This document shows positions 25,321 through 34,140 of a stretch of 45,747 bases of DNA, piece by piece. Numbering within the stretch: the stretch's first letter is position 1; each line of letters starts with the position of its first letter. Origin of the DNA: Butyrivibrio hungatei NK4A153 (lineage in GTDB: Bacteria; Bacillota; Clostridia; Lachnospirales; Lachnospiraceae); assembly GCF_000424465.1 (NCBI RefSeq), contig NZ_AUJY01000021.1:1-45747 (forward strand). Direction: 5' to 3'. The notes under the pieces are model-generated. The model was not told the origin of the DNA. It saw nothing but the letters and a program-made list of their open reading frames with translations, and made no database searches. The position numbers were made by a program, and so were the translations under genes.

Positions 25321-25821
25321 ATGGCAAAAGTTGGAATAGTAATGGGTAGTGATTCAGATATGCCCGTTATGGCAAAAGCTGCAGATATTCTGGAGGAGCT
25401 CGGAATCGAATACGATATGAGGATAATATCCGCTCATAGAGAACCGGATGAATTTTTTGAATATGCGAAGACTGCAGAGGAAAAGGGATTTAAAGTAATT
25501 ATCGCCGGAGCAGGAATGGCAGCACATCTTCCCGGAATGTGCGCTGCAATCTTTCCCATGCCCGTAATAGGAATCCCTATGCACACAACTTCTTTGGGAG
25601 GCCGTGATTCATTATACAGTATAGTTCAGATGCCTACAGGTATTCCTGTTGCTACAGTAGCTATCAACGGTGGAGCAAATGCAGGTATTCTTGCTGCAAA
25701 GATTCTGGCAACGGGAGATGCGGAGCTTCTTGAAAAACTTAAGAAGTACACTGCATCACTTAAGGACGGAGTTGTTGCCAAGGACGCAAGACTTCAGGAA
25801 GTCGGATACAAGAACTATTGA
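25321..25821 (+). CDS. purE: N5-carboxyaminoimidazole ribonucleotide mutase
   Basis: Class I PurE (166 aa) converts N5-CAIR to CAIR in purine synthesis. IVMGSDSDMPVMAKAA, ISAHREPDEF and GAGMAAHLPGM are diagnostic substrate-binding motifs. I choose the ATG at 25321, because GGAGG (25311-25315) lies ahead of it and inside the alternative upstream ATG at 25309. First gene of a purE-purM-purN-purD run. Confidence 0.96.
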   Translation: MAKVGIVMGSDSDMPVMAKAADILEELGIEYDMRIISAHREPDEFFEYAKTAEEKGFKVIIAGAGMAAHLPGMCAAIFPMPVIGIPMHTTSLGGRDSLYSIVQMPTGIPVATVAINGGANAGILAAKILATGDAELLEKLKKYTASLKDGVVAKDARLQEVGYKNY

Positions 25822-25860
25822 TTGGAATATAAACAGGCAAAATGCGAGGAGTTAAATATT

Positions 25861-26892
25861 ATGGCATTGGATTACAAAAAGGCAGGCGTTGACATTGAAG
25901 CAGGCTATAAGTCTGTTGAACTTATAAAAGGTTATGTAAAAGATACATTCAGACCTGAAGTACTTGGTGGTCTCGGTGGCTTTTCGGGAGCTTTTTCACT
26001 TAGCAAGATAAAAGATATGGAAGATCCGGTTCTTTTGTCCGGAACAGACGGAGTCGGAACAAAGATAAAGCTTGCGTTTCTTCTTGACAAGCATGATACG
26101 ATCGGTATCGATGCGGTTGCAATGTGTGTAAACGACGTTGCATGTGCAGGCGGAGAGCCTTTATTCTTCCTTGATTACATCGCATGCGGAAAGAATATTC
26201 CCGAGAAGATCGCAGCAATAGTTAAGGGCGTTGCTGAAGGCTGTAAGCAGTCTGATGCCGCACTTATCGGTGGTGAGACGGCAGAACATCCCGGACTTAT
26301 GCCTGAGGATGAGTATGACGTTGCAGGATTTGCGGTTGGCGTTGTTGACAGAAAAGATATGATCGACGGAAGCACAATAAAGGACGGAGACGTTCTTATC
26401 GGTGTTGCTTCAAGCGGCGTTCACAGTAACGGTTTTTCACTTGTAAGAAAAGTATTTGATATGACAAAAGAGAGTCTTGAGACATATTATGATGAGCTCG
26501 GTGCTACTCTCGGTGAGACACTTCTTACACCTACAAGAATCTATGTAAAGATGATGAAGGCAATCAAGAATGCCGGTGTTAAGGTTAAGGGATGCAGCCA
26601 TATCACAGGCGGCGGATTCTATGAGAATGTGCCCAGAATGCTTCCTGACGGAATCAAGGCTGTAATTGAGAAGAACAGCTATGATATTCCTCCTATCTTC
26701 AAGCTTATGCAGGAAAAGGGCGGAATTGAAGAGCAGATGATGTACAACACATATAATATGGGACTTGGAATGGTTCTTGCCGTTGATCCAAGTGATGTAG
26801 ATGCTGCAATGAATGCTATTGCTTCAGCCGGAGACAAGGCTTGGGTAGTAGGTAAGGCAGTTGCAGGTGAGAAGGGTGTAGAACTCGTATGA
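25861..26892 (+). CDS. purM: Phosphoribosylformylglycinamidine cyclo-ligase
   Basis: PurM (343 aa) makes AIR from FGAM with [34 protein letters not shown] and [15 protein letters not shown] are typical. AGGAG precedes the ATG at 25861; an in-frame TTG further upstream has no support. Overlaps purN by four bases (ATGA). Confidence 0.96.
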   Translation: MALDYKKAGVDIEAGYKSVELIKGYVKDTFRPEVLGGLGGFSGAFSLSKIKDMEDPVLLSGTDGVGTKIKLAFLLDKHDTIGIDAVAMCVNDVACAGGEPLFFLDYIACGKNIPEKIAAIVKGVAEGCKQSDAALIGGETAEHPGLMPEDEYDVAGFAVGVVDRKDMIDGSTIKDGDVLIGVASSGVHSNGFSLVRKVFDMTKESLETYYDELGATLGETLLTPTRIYVKMMKAIKNAGVKVKGCSHITGGGFYENVPRMLPDGIKAVIEKNSYDIPPIFKLMQEKGGIEEQMMYNTYNMGLGMVLAVDPSDVDAAMNAIASAGDKAWVVGKAVAGEKGVELV

Positions 26893-27536
26893 AGATAGCG
26901 GTTATGGTTTCCGGTGGCGGAACAAATCTTCAGGCAATAATCGACGGAATAGCTGACGGCTCTATAACAAATACAGAGATCTCGCTTGTATACAGCAACA
27001 ATCCAAATGCTTATGCGATCGAGAGAGCCAAGAAAGCGGGTATTCCCTATGCGGTTAAGAGCCCAAAGGAATTTGACAGCAGAGATGAGTTTAATAAAGC
27101 CCTGCTTAAGATCTTACAGGATGCGAATCCGGATCTTATTGTTTTGGCAGGATGTCTTGTTGTTATTCCGGAGTGCGTTGTTAAGGCATTCCCCAACAAG
27201 ATAATAAACATTCATCCTTCGCTTATACCGGCATTTTGCGGTACCGGGTTTTATGGACTTAAGGTACATGAGCAGGTGCTTAAGAGAGGCGTAAGAGTAT
27301 CCGGTGCAACGGTTCATTTTGTTGACGAGGGAACGGATACCGGCCCGATAATATTGCAGAAGCCTGTTATGATCAGGCAGGATGATACTCCGGAAGTGCT
27401 TCAGAAACGTATTATGGAGCAGGCGGAGTGGAAAATTATGCCTATGGCGATAGACCTTATAGCCAATGGCAAAGTCAGAGTAGAAGATCACAAAGTTATT
27501 GTTGAAGGATACGAAGAGGAGAAGATTTTTTCATGA
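26889..27536 (+). CDS. purN: Phosphoribosylglycinamide formyltransferase
   Basis: PurN (215 aa) transfers a formyl group from 10-formyltetrahydrofolate to [19 protein letters not shown] at the N-terminus and the catalytic region [17 protein letters not shown] (His), with [13 protein letters not shown], are diagnostic. It overlaps purM and purD by four bases on each side, showing tight coupling. Confidence 0.96.
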   Translation: MKIAVMVSGGGTNLQAIIDGIADGSITNTEISLVYSNNPNAYAIERAKKAGIPYAVKSPKEFDSRDEFNKALLKILQDANPDLIVLAGCLVVIPECVVKAFPNKIINIHPSLIPAFCGTGFYGLKVHEQVLKRGVRVSGATVHFVDEGTDTGPIILQKPVMIRQDDTPEVLQKRIMEQAEWKIMPMAIDLIANGKVRVEDHKVIVEGYEEEKIFS

Positions 27537-28810
27537 AGGTTTTAATAGTTGGCGGAGGCGGAAGAGAACATGCCATTGCTGAGGCTGTTTCCAGAAGCCC
27601 TCAGGTATCAAAAATATATTGCGCTCCCGGAAACGGCGGAATTGCCGAGCTTGCTGAGTGTGTGCCGATTACACCTATGGAGTTTGATAAGCTCGTTTCT
27701 TTTGCAAAAGAGAAAGAGATAGATCTTACGGTTATCGGAATGGACGATCCGCTTGTTGGCGGAATCGTAGATGCATTCGAAGCAGAGGGACTCAGAGTTT
27801 TCGGCCCCAGAAAGAATGCGGCAATACTTGAAGGAAGTAAGGCTTTTTCAAAAGACCTTATGAAGAAATACAATATTCCCACAGCTGCTTATGAGACATT
27901 TGATAATGCCGCAGATGCTCTTAAGTATCTCGAAACTGCTAAATTCCCCATTGTTCTTAAGGCTGACGGACTTGCGCTCGGCAAGGGCGTTCTTATCTGC
28001 AACAGTCTTGACGAAGCTAAGGATGGCGTAAAAGAGATCATGGAGGATAAGAAATTCGGAGATGCCGGAAATCACATGGTTATCGAAGAATTTATGACAG
28101 GTAGAGAAGTATCCGTATTGTCTTTTGTAGACGGAAAGACAATAAAGCTCATGTCTTCAGCTCAGGATCATAAGAGAGCGGGAGACGGAGACACCGGACT
28201 CAATACGGGAGGAATGGGCAATTTCTCACCCAGTCCTTTCTACACGGAAGAAGTAGATAAATTCTGCCGTGAAAATATATACAGCAGAACTGTGGAGGCT
28301 ATGGCAAGTGAGGGAAGAGAGTTCAAGGGAGTAATATTCTTCGGACTCATGCTCACACAGGATGGTCCTAAAGTTCTTGAGTACAATGCGAGATTTGGAG
28401 ATCCCGAGGCGCAGGTTGTTCTCCCCAGACTTAAGACAGATATCATAGACGTATTTAATGCATGTATCGATGGTAAGCTTGATCAGATCGATCTTGAATT
28501 TGAGGATAAAGCAGCTGTATGCGTTGTTCTTGCAAGTGAAGGATATCCGGTAAGCTATGAAAAGGGCAAACTTATTACAGGACTTGAGAACTTCAAGGGC
28601 AAAGACGGATATTATTGTTTCCATGCGGGAACAAAAGAAACTCCGGAGGGCATAGTTACCAACGGAGGAAGAGTTCTTGGTATCACTGCAAAGGGAGATA
28701 CCTTGGAAGAAGCTCGCGCGAAGGCTTACGAAGCAACAGAGTGGGTAAGCTTTGATAACAAGTATATGCGCCACGATATAGGTAAAGCGATAGATGAAGC
28801 AAAGAAGTAA
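27533..28810 (+). CDS. purD: Phosphoribosylamine-glycine ligase
   Basis: PurD (425 aa) makes GAR from phosphoribosylamine and glycine, an ATP-grasp enzyme. VLIVGGGGREHAIAEA, VLKADGLALGKGVLI, QDHKRAGDGDTGLNTGG and EYNARFGDPEAQ are family signatures. Last gene of the purine run; purF, purL, purC, purH and purB are not in the window. No clear terminator follows. Confidence 0.96.
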   Translation: MKVLIVGGGGREHAIAEAVSRSPQVSKIYCAPGNGGIAELAECVPITPMEFDKLVSFAKEKEIDLTVIGMDDPLVGGIVDAFEAEGLRVFGPRKNAAILEGSKAFSKDLMKKYNIPTAAYETFDNAADALKYLETAKFPIVLKADGLALGKGVLICNSLDEAKDGVKEIMEDKKFGDAGNHMVIEEFMTGREVSVLSFVDGKTIKLMSSAQDHKRAGDGDTGLNTGGMGNFSPSPFYTEEVDKFCRENIYSRTVEAMASEGREFKGVIFFGLMLTQDGPKVLEYNARFGDPEAQVVLPRLKTDIIDVFNACIDGKLDQIDLEFEDKAAVCVVLASEGYPVSYEKGKLITGLENFKGKDGYYCFHAGTKETPEGIVTNGGRVLGITAKGDTLEEARAKAYEATEWVSFDNKYMRHDIGKAIDEAKK

Positions 28811-28871
28811 TACGATCTGCAAAAGTGCCTGCAGTATAATGGCACAAATCCTAAGTTGAAAAGGAGGCTGT

Positions 28872-30446
28872 ATGAAGAATACGATGGAAAAGATAATAAG
28901 AAACACTATACTTTCTCTAGCATTGTCATTAGCAGTTTTTATCGGCTTCGGGATTGGTGCGCATGCATTTACGACGACAACCGGAACTGTAACATCTGAT
29001 AATGTAAAGGTGAGGAAGTCGGCAAGCACATCGTCAGATCAGGTATCAAGTGTAAAAAAAGGTGCTACGGTCGACATTCTCGGTGAGGAGACAGATGAAT
29101 CCGGAACAATATGGTACAAGATCAAAGTTAAAGGCGATGAAACCGGATATATAAGAAACGATCTTGTCAGCAAATCAGGCGGATCTGAATCATCAGGGAA
29201 TTCCACAGGCGGTTCAGGCACAACGGCTGTTGATCAGAAATCTGTAGAAGTTTTGGCTGAAAACGGAACTGTCAGACAGGGCGCGGGCACTGATAAAGAT
29301 GCCGTAGGAAAAGTAAAAAAAGGTGATATAGTAACAATTACCGGTGAGACAAAAGGAGCTGACGGAAAGAAATGGTATGAAATATCTTTCGGAGAAAACG
29401 GCTCCAAAGGATTTGTAAGAAGCGATCTTGTTTCTGAGACTCCGGTTGTAGCATCAAAATCTGTTAAATCAGAGCAGACGGATGCTCCGTCAGATGAAGG
29501 AAGCCCGGATGTAATAGCGGATCTTGCCGCTGTGGATGATGTTATGGGTATTGAAGACGCCGGAGATGAAACAGGCGATGATTCGTCAGAAGATTCTGAT
29601 ATGCAGAGTGGTTCAGAGCCTACTGCTCCCACAGAGGCCGGAGACGGACAGTATACTATTTCATATGAAGATGATACATGGTATCTTACTGATTTCTCAG
29701 ATGCAGAGAAGCCTCAGAAGATGCAGATTCCTCAGATTGTTAAACTTGCAAAACAGGCTAAGGAATTCCATGATAAACTGGCAGTATTTAAAAAGGTTAT
29801 AATTGCAGTCGGCTCACTTGCCGTTGTATTGCTCGTTTTAGCTATTATTCTCGGAATCAGACTCAGAGACGCAGCTTATTATGATGAAGAAGAGGACGAA
29901 GAAGACGAAGATGTAGACGAGGAGGAAGACGAATATGATCGTTATTCGGCTCCTTCCAAGAAACGTTCTCGCGGGGCTGCAAGAGAGAAGATGAGAGATG
30001 ACTCTGAAGAGGATGTAAGACCTAAGAGAAGACGTTCAAGAGAAGATGATGAGGATGAACCTCGTGAAAGCAGAAGAGTATCTCCCAGAAGAGCGGCAGC
30101 CGAAGAGACACAAGAGAGACCTTCAAGAAGAACAGTAACTCCTGATGACGATGAAAGAGTTGCGAGACCTTCAAGAGGTGAGAGACCTATGAGAAGAAGA
30201 GCTGACGATCAGGTTGAAGAGCGTCCTTCAAGAAGTGTTGAAGAAAGAACAGTAAGACCTTCAAGAAGAGATGACGATTCGATGTACGGAGATTCAAGAT
30301 ACGAAGAGAGACAGCCTTCAGAAAGACGTATGAGATCTGAGGAAGTTGAAAAGGAAGAGCCTTCATCAAGAAGAGCAAAGAATTTCCTTGGAGATGACGA
30401 TGACTTCGAGTTCGAATTCCTTGACCTTGATGATGATGACAGATAA
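28872..30446 (+). CDS. Exported SH3-domain membrane protein with long charged tail
   Basis: A 524-aa protein. A signal peptide (to about residue 34) leads into two bacterial SH3 domains, about 38-98 (TVTSDNVKVRKSASTSS...) and about 118-182 (NGTVRQGAGTDKDAVG...). A Ser/Asp/Glu linker follows, and a transmembrane helix at about 308-332. The last 190 residues are low-complexity Asp/Glu/Arg/Ser/Pro with repeated RPSRR-like motifs, likely disordered and cytoplasmic. This suggests a wall-sensing or wall-binding protein with an internal docking tail, perhaps a phosphorylation target. AAAAGGAGG precedes the start. Confidence 0.8.
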   Translation: MKNTMEKIIRNTILSLALSLAVFIGFGIGAHAFTTTTGTVTSDNVKVRKSASTSSDQVSSVKKGATVDILGEETDESGTIWYKIKVKGDETGYIRNDLVSKSGGSESSGNSTGGSGTTAVDQKSVEVLAENGTVRQGAGTDKDAVGKVKKGDIVTITGETKGADGKKWYEISFGENGSKGFVRSDLVSETPVVASKSVKSEQTDAPSDEGSPDVIADLAAVDDVMGIEDAGDETGDDSSEDSDMQSGSEPTAPTEAGDGQYTISYEDDTWYLTDFSDAEKPQKMQIPQIVKLAKQAKEFHDKLAVFKKVIIAVGSLAVVLLVLAIILGIRLRDAAYYDEEEDEEDEDVDEEEDEYDRYSAPSKKRSRGAAREKMRDDSEEDVRPKRRRSREDDEDEPRESRRVSPRRAAAEETQERPSRRTVTPDDDERVARPSRGERPMRRRADDQVEERPSRSVEERTVRPSRRDDDSMYGDSRYEERQPSERRMRSEEVEKEEPSSRRAKNFLGDDDDFEFEFLDLDDDDR

Positions 30447-30473
30447 TAGGTATTAAAAGAATAAGATTATATA

Positions 30474-30517
30474 AGACGCAGACCTGCGGTTTTTCCGAAG
30501 GAATGCGTCTTTTTTTC
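30474..30517 (+). terminator. Intrinsic terminator after the SH3 protein gene
   Basis: AGACGCA (30474-30480) pairs with TGCGTCT (30504-30510) around a 23-nt loop that can fold further; a run of seven T follows. Confidence 0.7.
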
Positions 30518-30537
30518 GGCTTTTTTCATTCAATAAT

Positions 30538-30576
30538 TTGACGAATCTGTATCACGTGTTATACTAAATGTATCAC
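30538..30576 (+). promoter_or_regulatory. Promoter and repeat operator of the gntR-clpC operon
   Basis: TTGACG (30538-30543), 16-bp spacer, TATACT (30560-30565) is a good promoter. TGTATCAC occurs twice as a direct repeat, 30548-30555 and 30569-30576, exactly 21 bp apart and flanking the -10. Two helical turns of spacing fits binding of a dimer or two dimers, and autoregulation by the GntR protein encoded next is a likely explanation. Confidence 0.6.
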
Positions 30577-30598
30577 AAGTATGCAATAGGAGGCGGAG

Positions 30599-30982
30599 AT
30601 GATCATAGAAATTGATTTTAACAGTGATGAAGCTATTTATATTCAGCTTTGTAATCAGATCATTTTGGGCATAGCTACGTCTCAATTTCGTGAGGGAGAA
30701 CAGCTTCCAAGTGTGAGGCAGCTTGCGGAAACTATTGGTATCAATATGCATACCGTCAACAAAGCATATTCAATCTTGCAGAGAGAAGGCTTTGTGAAGA
30801 TAGACAGAAGACGCGGTGCGATAATTGCCATTGATATCAACAGGCTTCAGGCGCTTCAGGAGGCTCAGTCAGAGCTGGCGGTTGTTCTTGCAAGAGCAAT
30901 TTGTAAGGGAATAGATCGAGACGAAATACATGAACTTGTAGATAAGCTTTATGATAATTACGAAAGGATAGATGGGATATGA
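30599..30982 (+). CDS. GntR-family transcriptional regulator, YtrA-like
   Basis: A 127-aa repressor-type protein. Residues about 7-75 are a GntR winged helix-turn-helix (IYIQLCNQIILGIATSQ; GEQLPSVRQLAETIGIN; TVNKAYSILQREGFV). The C-terminal 50 residues are a short helical tail, as in the YtrA subgroup, which usually controls ABC transporters. Here the partner is a ClpC-type ATPase, with ATGA overlap. GGAGGCGGAG precedes the start. Confidence 0.9.
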   Translation: MIIEIDFNSDEAIYIQLCNQIILGIATSQFREGEQLPSVRQLAETIGINMHTVNKAYSILQREGFVKIDRRRGAIIAIDINRLQALQEAQSELAVVLARAICKGIDRDEIHELVDKLYDNYERIDGI

Positions 30983-33564
30983 ATGATCAGTTCACTGTCA
31001 TGGCCGAGGATGCACTCAGACTCGCCAAGAAAACAGCAAGAAATCTTAAACTTAACTATGTTGGAACCGAGCACATTCTTATGGGACTTATCCTTGAGGA
31101 CGGAAGCGTTGCTTCCAGAATCCTTATCGATAACGGCATAGATGAAGCCAGAATGATGGACATGATAAAGGATCTTATTGTTCCCGGAAGCAGCGTAAGG
31201 ACTCTTGACAGAGACGGTTTTTCTCCTAGAGCCGAGAAGGTTCTTGAGGATTCACATATCATGTCAGAGCGCTTTAAGGCAGATAAGACCGGAACAGAGC
31301 ATATTCTTTTGGCCCTGATCAAAGAGGGAGAAAATGTTGCTGTAAGACTTATCAGCACACTTAATGTGCCTGTGCAGAAGATATATGCAGAAACTTTGGC
31401 TGCAATGGGAGAGGATCCAAATCTTGTAAAAGAAGACCTTGGAAGAAAGGTTAATCCCAGAGGGGGAAGAAGGGGATCTATCCTTGCTCAGTACAGCAGG
31501 GATATGACTGCGCTGGCACGCGAGAAAAAACTTGATCCCGTAATCGGAAGAGAAAGGGAAATACAAAGAGTTATTCAGATATTAAGCCGTAGGACCAAGA
31601 ATAACCCCTGCCTCATAGGTGAACCCGGTGTCGGCAAGACGGCTGTAGTTGAAGCTCTTGCACAGCGAATAGTTTCCGGAAATGTGCCTTTTACAGTGCA
31701 GGATAAGAGATTGGTGACTCTGGATCTGTCCGGTATGATCGCAGGATCTAAGTACAGAGGTGAATTTGAGGAAAGAATTAAGAAGGTCATCAAAGAAGTC
31801 ATTGATGACGGAAACATAATTCTTTTTGTTGATGAGATGCATACACTTATCGGAGCCGGCGGAGCAGAGGGGGCTATAGACGCGTCCAATATTCTTAAGC
31901 CGTCTCTTGCAAGAGGTGAGATTCAGATGATAGGCGCAACAACTATCACTGAGTATCGCAAATATGTTGAGAAGGATGCAGCACTTGAGAGGCGCTTCCA
32001 GCCCGTCAATGTAGAAGAACCTACCAAGGAAGAGACGGAAGAAATCTTGAAAGGTGTAGTAAGCAAGTATGAGGAGCATCACAGGGTAACCATTACTCCC
32101 GAAGCGCTTAAGGCTGCCGTTGAATTGTCTGAGAGATATATAAATGACAGAAATCTTCCCGATAAGGCTATCGATCTTATCGATGAGGCTGCTTCTGCGG
32201 TAAGACTTCATACAGTTGGAATATCGCCTAAGATCAAAGAGATTGAGAATGGTATTGCGGAATACGATCTTAAGATTGAGGAAGCACTTAAAAAGGATGA
32301 TTTCGATCTTGCCGGACAGCTTAACAATGAGCAGAAGAAGCTTATTGCCAAGTATAACAGGGCTAAGAATGCAGATAAGAAAAAAGAGCTTTCTACGGGC
32401 CTTGTTGTAAATGAGAATGATATTGCGGAAGTTGTTGCCCAGTGGACAAGAATTCCGGTTAAAAAGATAGCCGAGAAGGAATCGGAGAAGCTTCTTAAGC
32501 TTGAATCTGTTCTTCATAAGAGAGTTATAGGCCAGGAAGAAGCCGTTAAGGCTATTTCAAAGGCAATCAGAAGAGGAAGAGTAGGACTTCAGGATCCCAA
32601 CAGACCGATTGGTTCATTCTTGTTCCTTGGACCTACAGGTGTAGGTAAGACTGAGCTTTCGAAAGCTCTTGCGGAAGCTATGTTTGGCGATGAAAATGCG
32701 CTTATCAGAGTTGATATGTCCGAGTATATGGAAGGTCATTCAGTATCAAAGATGATCGGATCACCTCCGGGATATGTAGGATATGATGAGGGTGGACAGC
32801 TCAGTGAGAAAGTAAGAAGACATCCGTATTCTGTAATCTTATTTGATGAGATTGAAAAGGCACATCCCGATATTTTCAATGTACTTTTACAGGTACTTGA
32901 TGATGGTCATATCACTGATTCAAAGGGACGCAAGGTAAGCTTTAAGAATACCATCCTTATTATGACATCCAATGTGGGAGCCCAGAAGATCGTGGATCCC
33001 AAGAAGCTTGGATTTGGTGCGGGAGATGATGCCAAGAAGGACTATGAAGATATGAAGTCCGGAGTTATGGAGGAAGTAAAGAGACTCTTTAAGCCGGAGT
33101 TTATCAACCGTATTGATGAAATACAGGTATTCCATACCCTTACGGAAAAAGAGATGATGGATATTGTTTCGCTTCTTTCACGCAATCTCAGCAAGAGATG
33201 TAAGGAGCAGTTGAATATCAATCTCACTATTTCACCTGCGGTAAAGAAATTCCTTATTGAGAAGCATTCTGACGCCAAAATGGGTGCAAGACCTCTTAAG
33301 AGGGCTATTCAGTCAGCTATTGAGGATGCGATGGCAGAAGAGCTTCTAAAGGGCAATATCAAGGCCGGAAGCGATGTTACGGTATCTTTAAAAGACAAGA
33401 AAATCGTATTTGTTTCCGCAGATGGTAAGAAAACTTCAGTAAAGAAGGTCGCTGTAAAGACAACCAAGCCCGGAAAGGCGCTTAAAACAAAGACTTCTGT
33501 GACTACAAAGAAGCCTGCTTCCAAGAAAAGTATAAAAAGTGCCAAAAAGACGTCAAAAAAATAA
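30979..33564 (+). CDS. clpC: ClpC-type AAA+ unfoldase with lysine-rich C-terminal tail
   Basis: An 861-aa Clp ATPase that should unfold proteins for ClpP. It has an N-terminal Clp repeat domain (1-145) and a first AAA+ domain (GEPGVGKTAVVEAL at about 214; DEMHTLIGAGG). A middle coiled-coil with a UVR-like segment lies near 425-455. The second AAA+ domain (GPTGVGKTELSKALAEAMF at about 551; IGSPPGYVGYDEGG) is followed by the C-terminal D2 domain. The last 45 residues are almost all Lys, Thr, Ser, Val and Ala (KKTSVKKVAV, KPASKKSIKSAKKTSKK), an unusual histone-H1-like tail. No ctsR-mcsA-mcsB genes accompany it. Translationally coupled to the GntR gene. Confidence 0.92.
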   Translation: MNDQFTVMAEDALRLAKKTARNLKLNYVGTEHILMGLILEDGSVASRILIDNGIDEARMMDMIKDLIVPGSSVRTLDRDGFSPRAEKVLEDSHIMSERFKADKTGTEHILLALIKEGENVAVRLISTLNVPVQKIYAETLAAMGEDPNLVKEDLGRKVNPRGGRRGSILAQYSRDMTALAREKKLDPVIGREREIQRVIQILSRRTKNNPCLIGEPGVGKTAVVEALAQRIVSGNVPFTVQDKRLVTLDLSGMIAGSKYRGEFEERIKKVIKEVIDDGNIILFVDEMHTLIGAGGAEGAIDASNILKPSLARGEIQMIGATTITEYRKYVEKDAALERRFQPVNVEEPTKEETEEILKGVVSKYEEHHRVTITPEALKAAVELSERYINDRNLPDKAIDLIDEAASAVRLHTVGISPKIKEIENGIAEYDLKIEEALKKDDFDLAGQLNNEQKKLIAKYNRAKNADKKKELSTGLVVNENDIAEVVAQWTRIPVKKIAEKESEKLLKLESVLHKRVIGQEEAVKAISKAIRRGRVGLQDPNRPIGSFLFLGPTGVGKTELSKALAEAMFGDENALIRVDMSEYMEGHSVSKMIGSPPGYVGYDEGGQLSEKVRRHPYSVILFDEIEKAHPDIFNVLLQVLDDGHITDSKGRKVSFKNTILIMTSNVGAQKIVDPKKLGFGAGDDAKKDYEDMKSGVMEEVKRLFKPEFINRIDEIQVFHTLTEKEMMDIVSLLSRNLSKRCKEQLNINLTISPAVKKFLIEKHSDAKMGARPLKRAIQSAIEDAMAEELLKGNIKAGSDVTVSLKDKKIVFVSADGKKTSVKKVAVKTTKPGKALKTKTSVTTKKPASKKSIKSAKKTSKK

Positions 33565-33646
33565 GTGAATTTTAAGTTTATAATTAGATGGATATGAATT
33601 ATAATAATTATAACTATTATTAGCACCAAATCTCAGGAGGGTTATT

Positions 33647-34057
33647 ATGGCTGTCGTAGAGCAGTTGATACGTGCCGAGAGTGATGGAAGCATCAGCTTC
33701 GGTAACTATGAGCTTAATGAAAAGAAAAAACTAGAAAACTTTGAACACAACGGAGATGTATTTAAAGTAAAGACCTTTAAGGACATTACAAAGCTTGAGT
33801 GTAACGATAATTTCGTATATGAATCCGTTCCGGGCACTGCAGTTTTAGGCTTTAAAGAGACAGAAGGAGGAGTTGAGTTTAGTGTGGAAGGCGAAAACGA
33901 CGCACAGATCACACTCGGACTTCTTGAAAATACAGAGTACAGTGTTTGTGTAAACGGTAACAGCATCGGCAAGATGAGCACTAACCTCGGAGGTAAACTT
34001 AATCTGAGTGTTGAGTTATCGGGAAATGGCGCTATAAGCGTAAAAGTTGAGAAGTAA
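33647..34057 (+). CDS. Conserved small hypothetical protein, sometimes labelled endosialidase
   Basis: A 136-aa protein (MAVVEQLIRAESDGSISFGN...) with no signal peptide. The second half is predicted beta-rich (GGVEFSVEGENDAQITLG; NLGGKLNLSVELSGNG). It resembles a small, highly conserved clostridial family that I recall being labelled endosialidase in some annotations; nothing here shows catalytic residues, so I treat the function as unknown. CAGGAGGG precedes the start. An A/T-rich promoter-like region lies at 33565-33620. Confidence 0.65.
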   Translation: MAVVEQLIRAESDGSISFGNYELNEKKKLENFEHNGDVFKVKTFKDITKLECNDNFVYESVPGTAVLGFKETEGGVEFSVEGENDAQITLGLLENTEYSVCVNGNSIGKMSTNLGGKLNLSVELSGNGAISVKVEK

Positions 34058-34068
34058 AAAAGTATAAG

Positions 34069-34103
34069 AAGGGCTTTTCGATGATATTCGAAGAGCCCTT
34101 TTT
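34069..34103 (+). terminator. Strong intrinsic terminator between the small conserved gene and radA
   Basis: AAGGGCTTTTCGA (34069-34081) pairs with TCGAAGAGCCCTT (34088-34100), 13 bp with one G-U, followed by T run to 34103. It lies only 37 bp before radA. Confidence 0.85.
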
Positions 34104-34140
34104 GAGTAGAGTTTGTTTGAGGAGAAAGGTGCGAAAGAAT

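Noticed and set aside
31582..32517. 311-aa minus-strand open frame opposite clpC
   Set aside because: Antisense shadow of a strongly conserved ClpC coding region with no initiation signal.
34081..34140. Upstream ATG for radA
   Set aside because: It would begin within the terminator stem and lacks a ribosome site; the start at 34141 has a good one and matches the family N-terminus.
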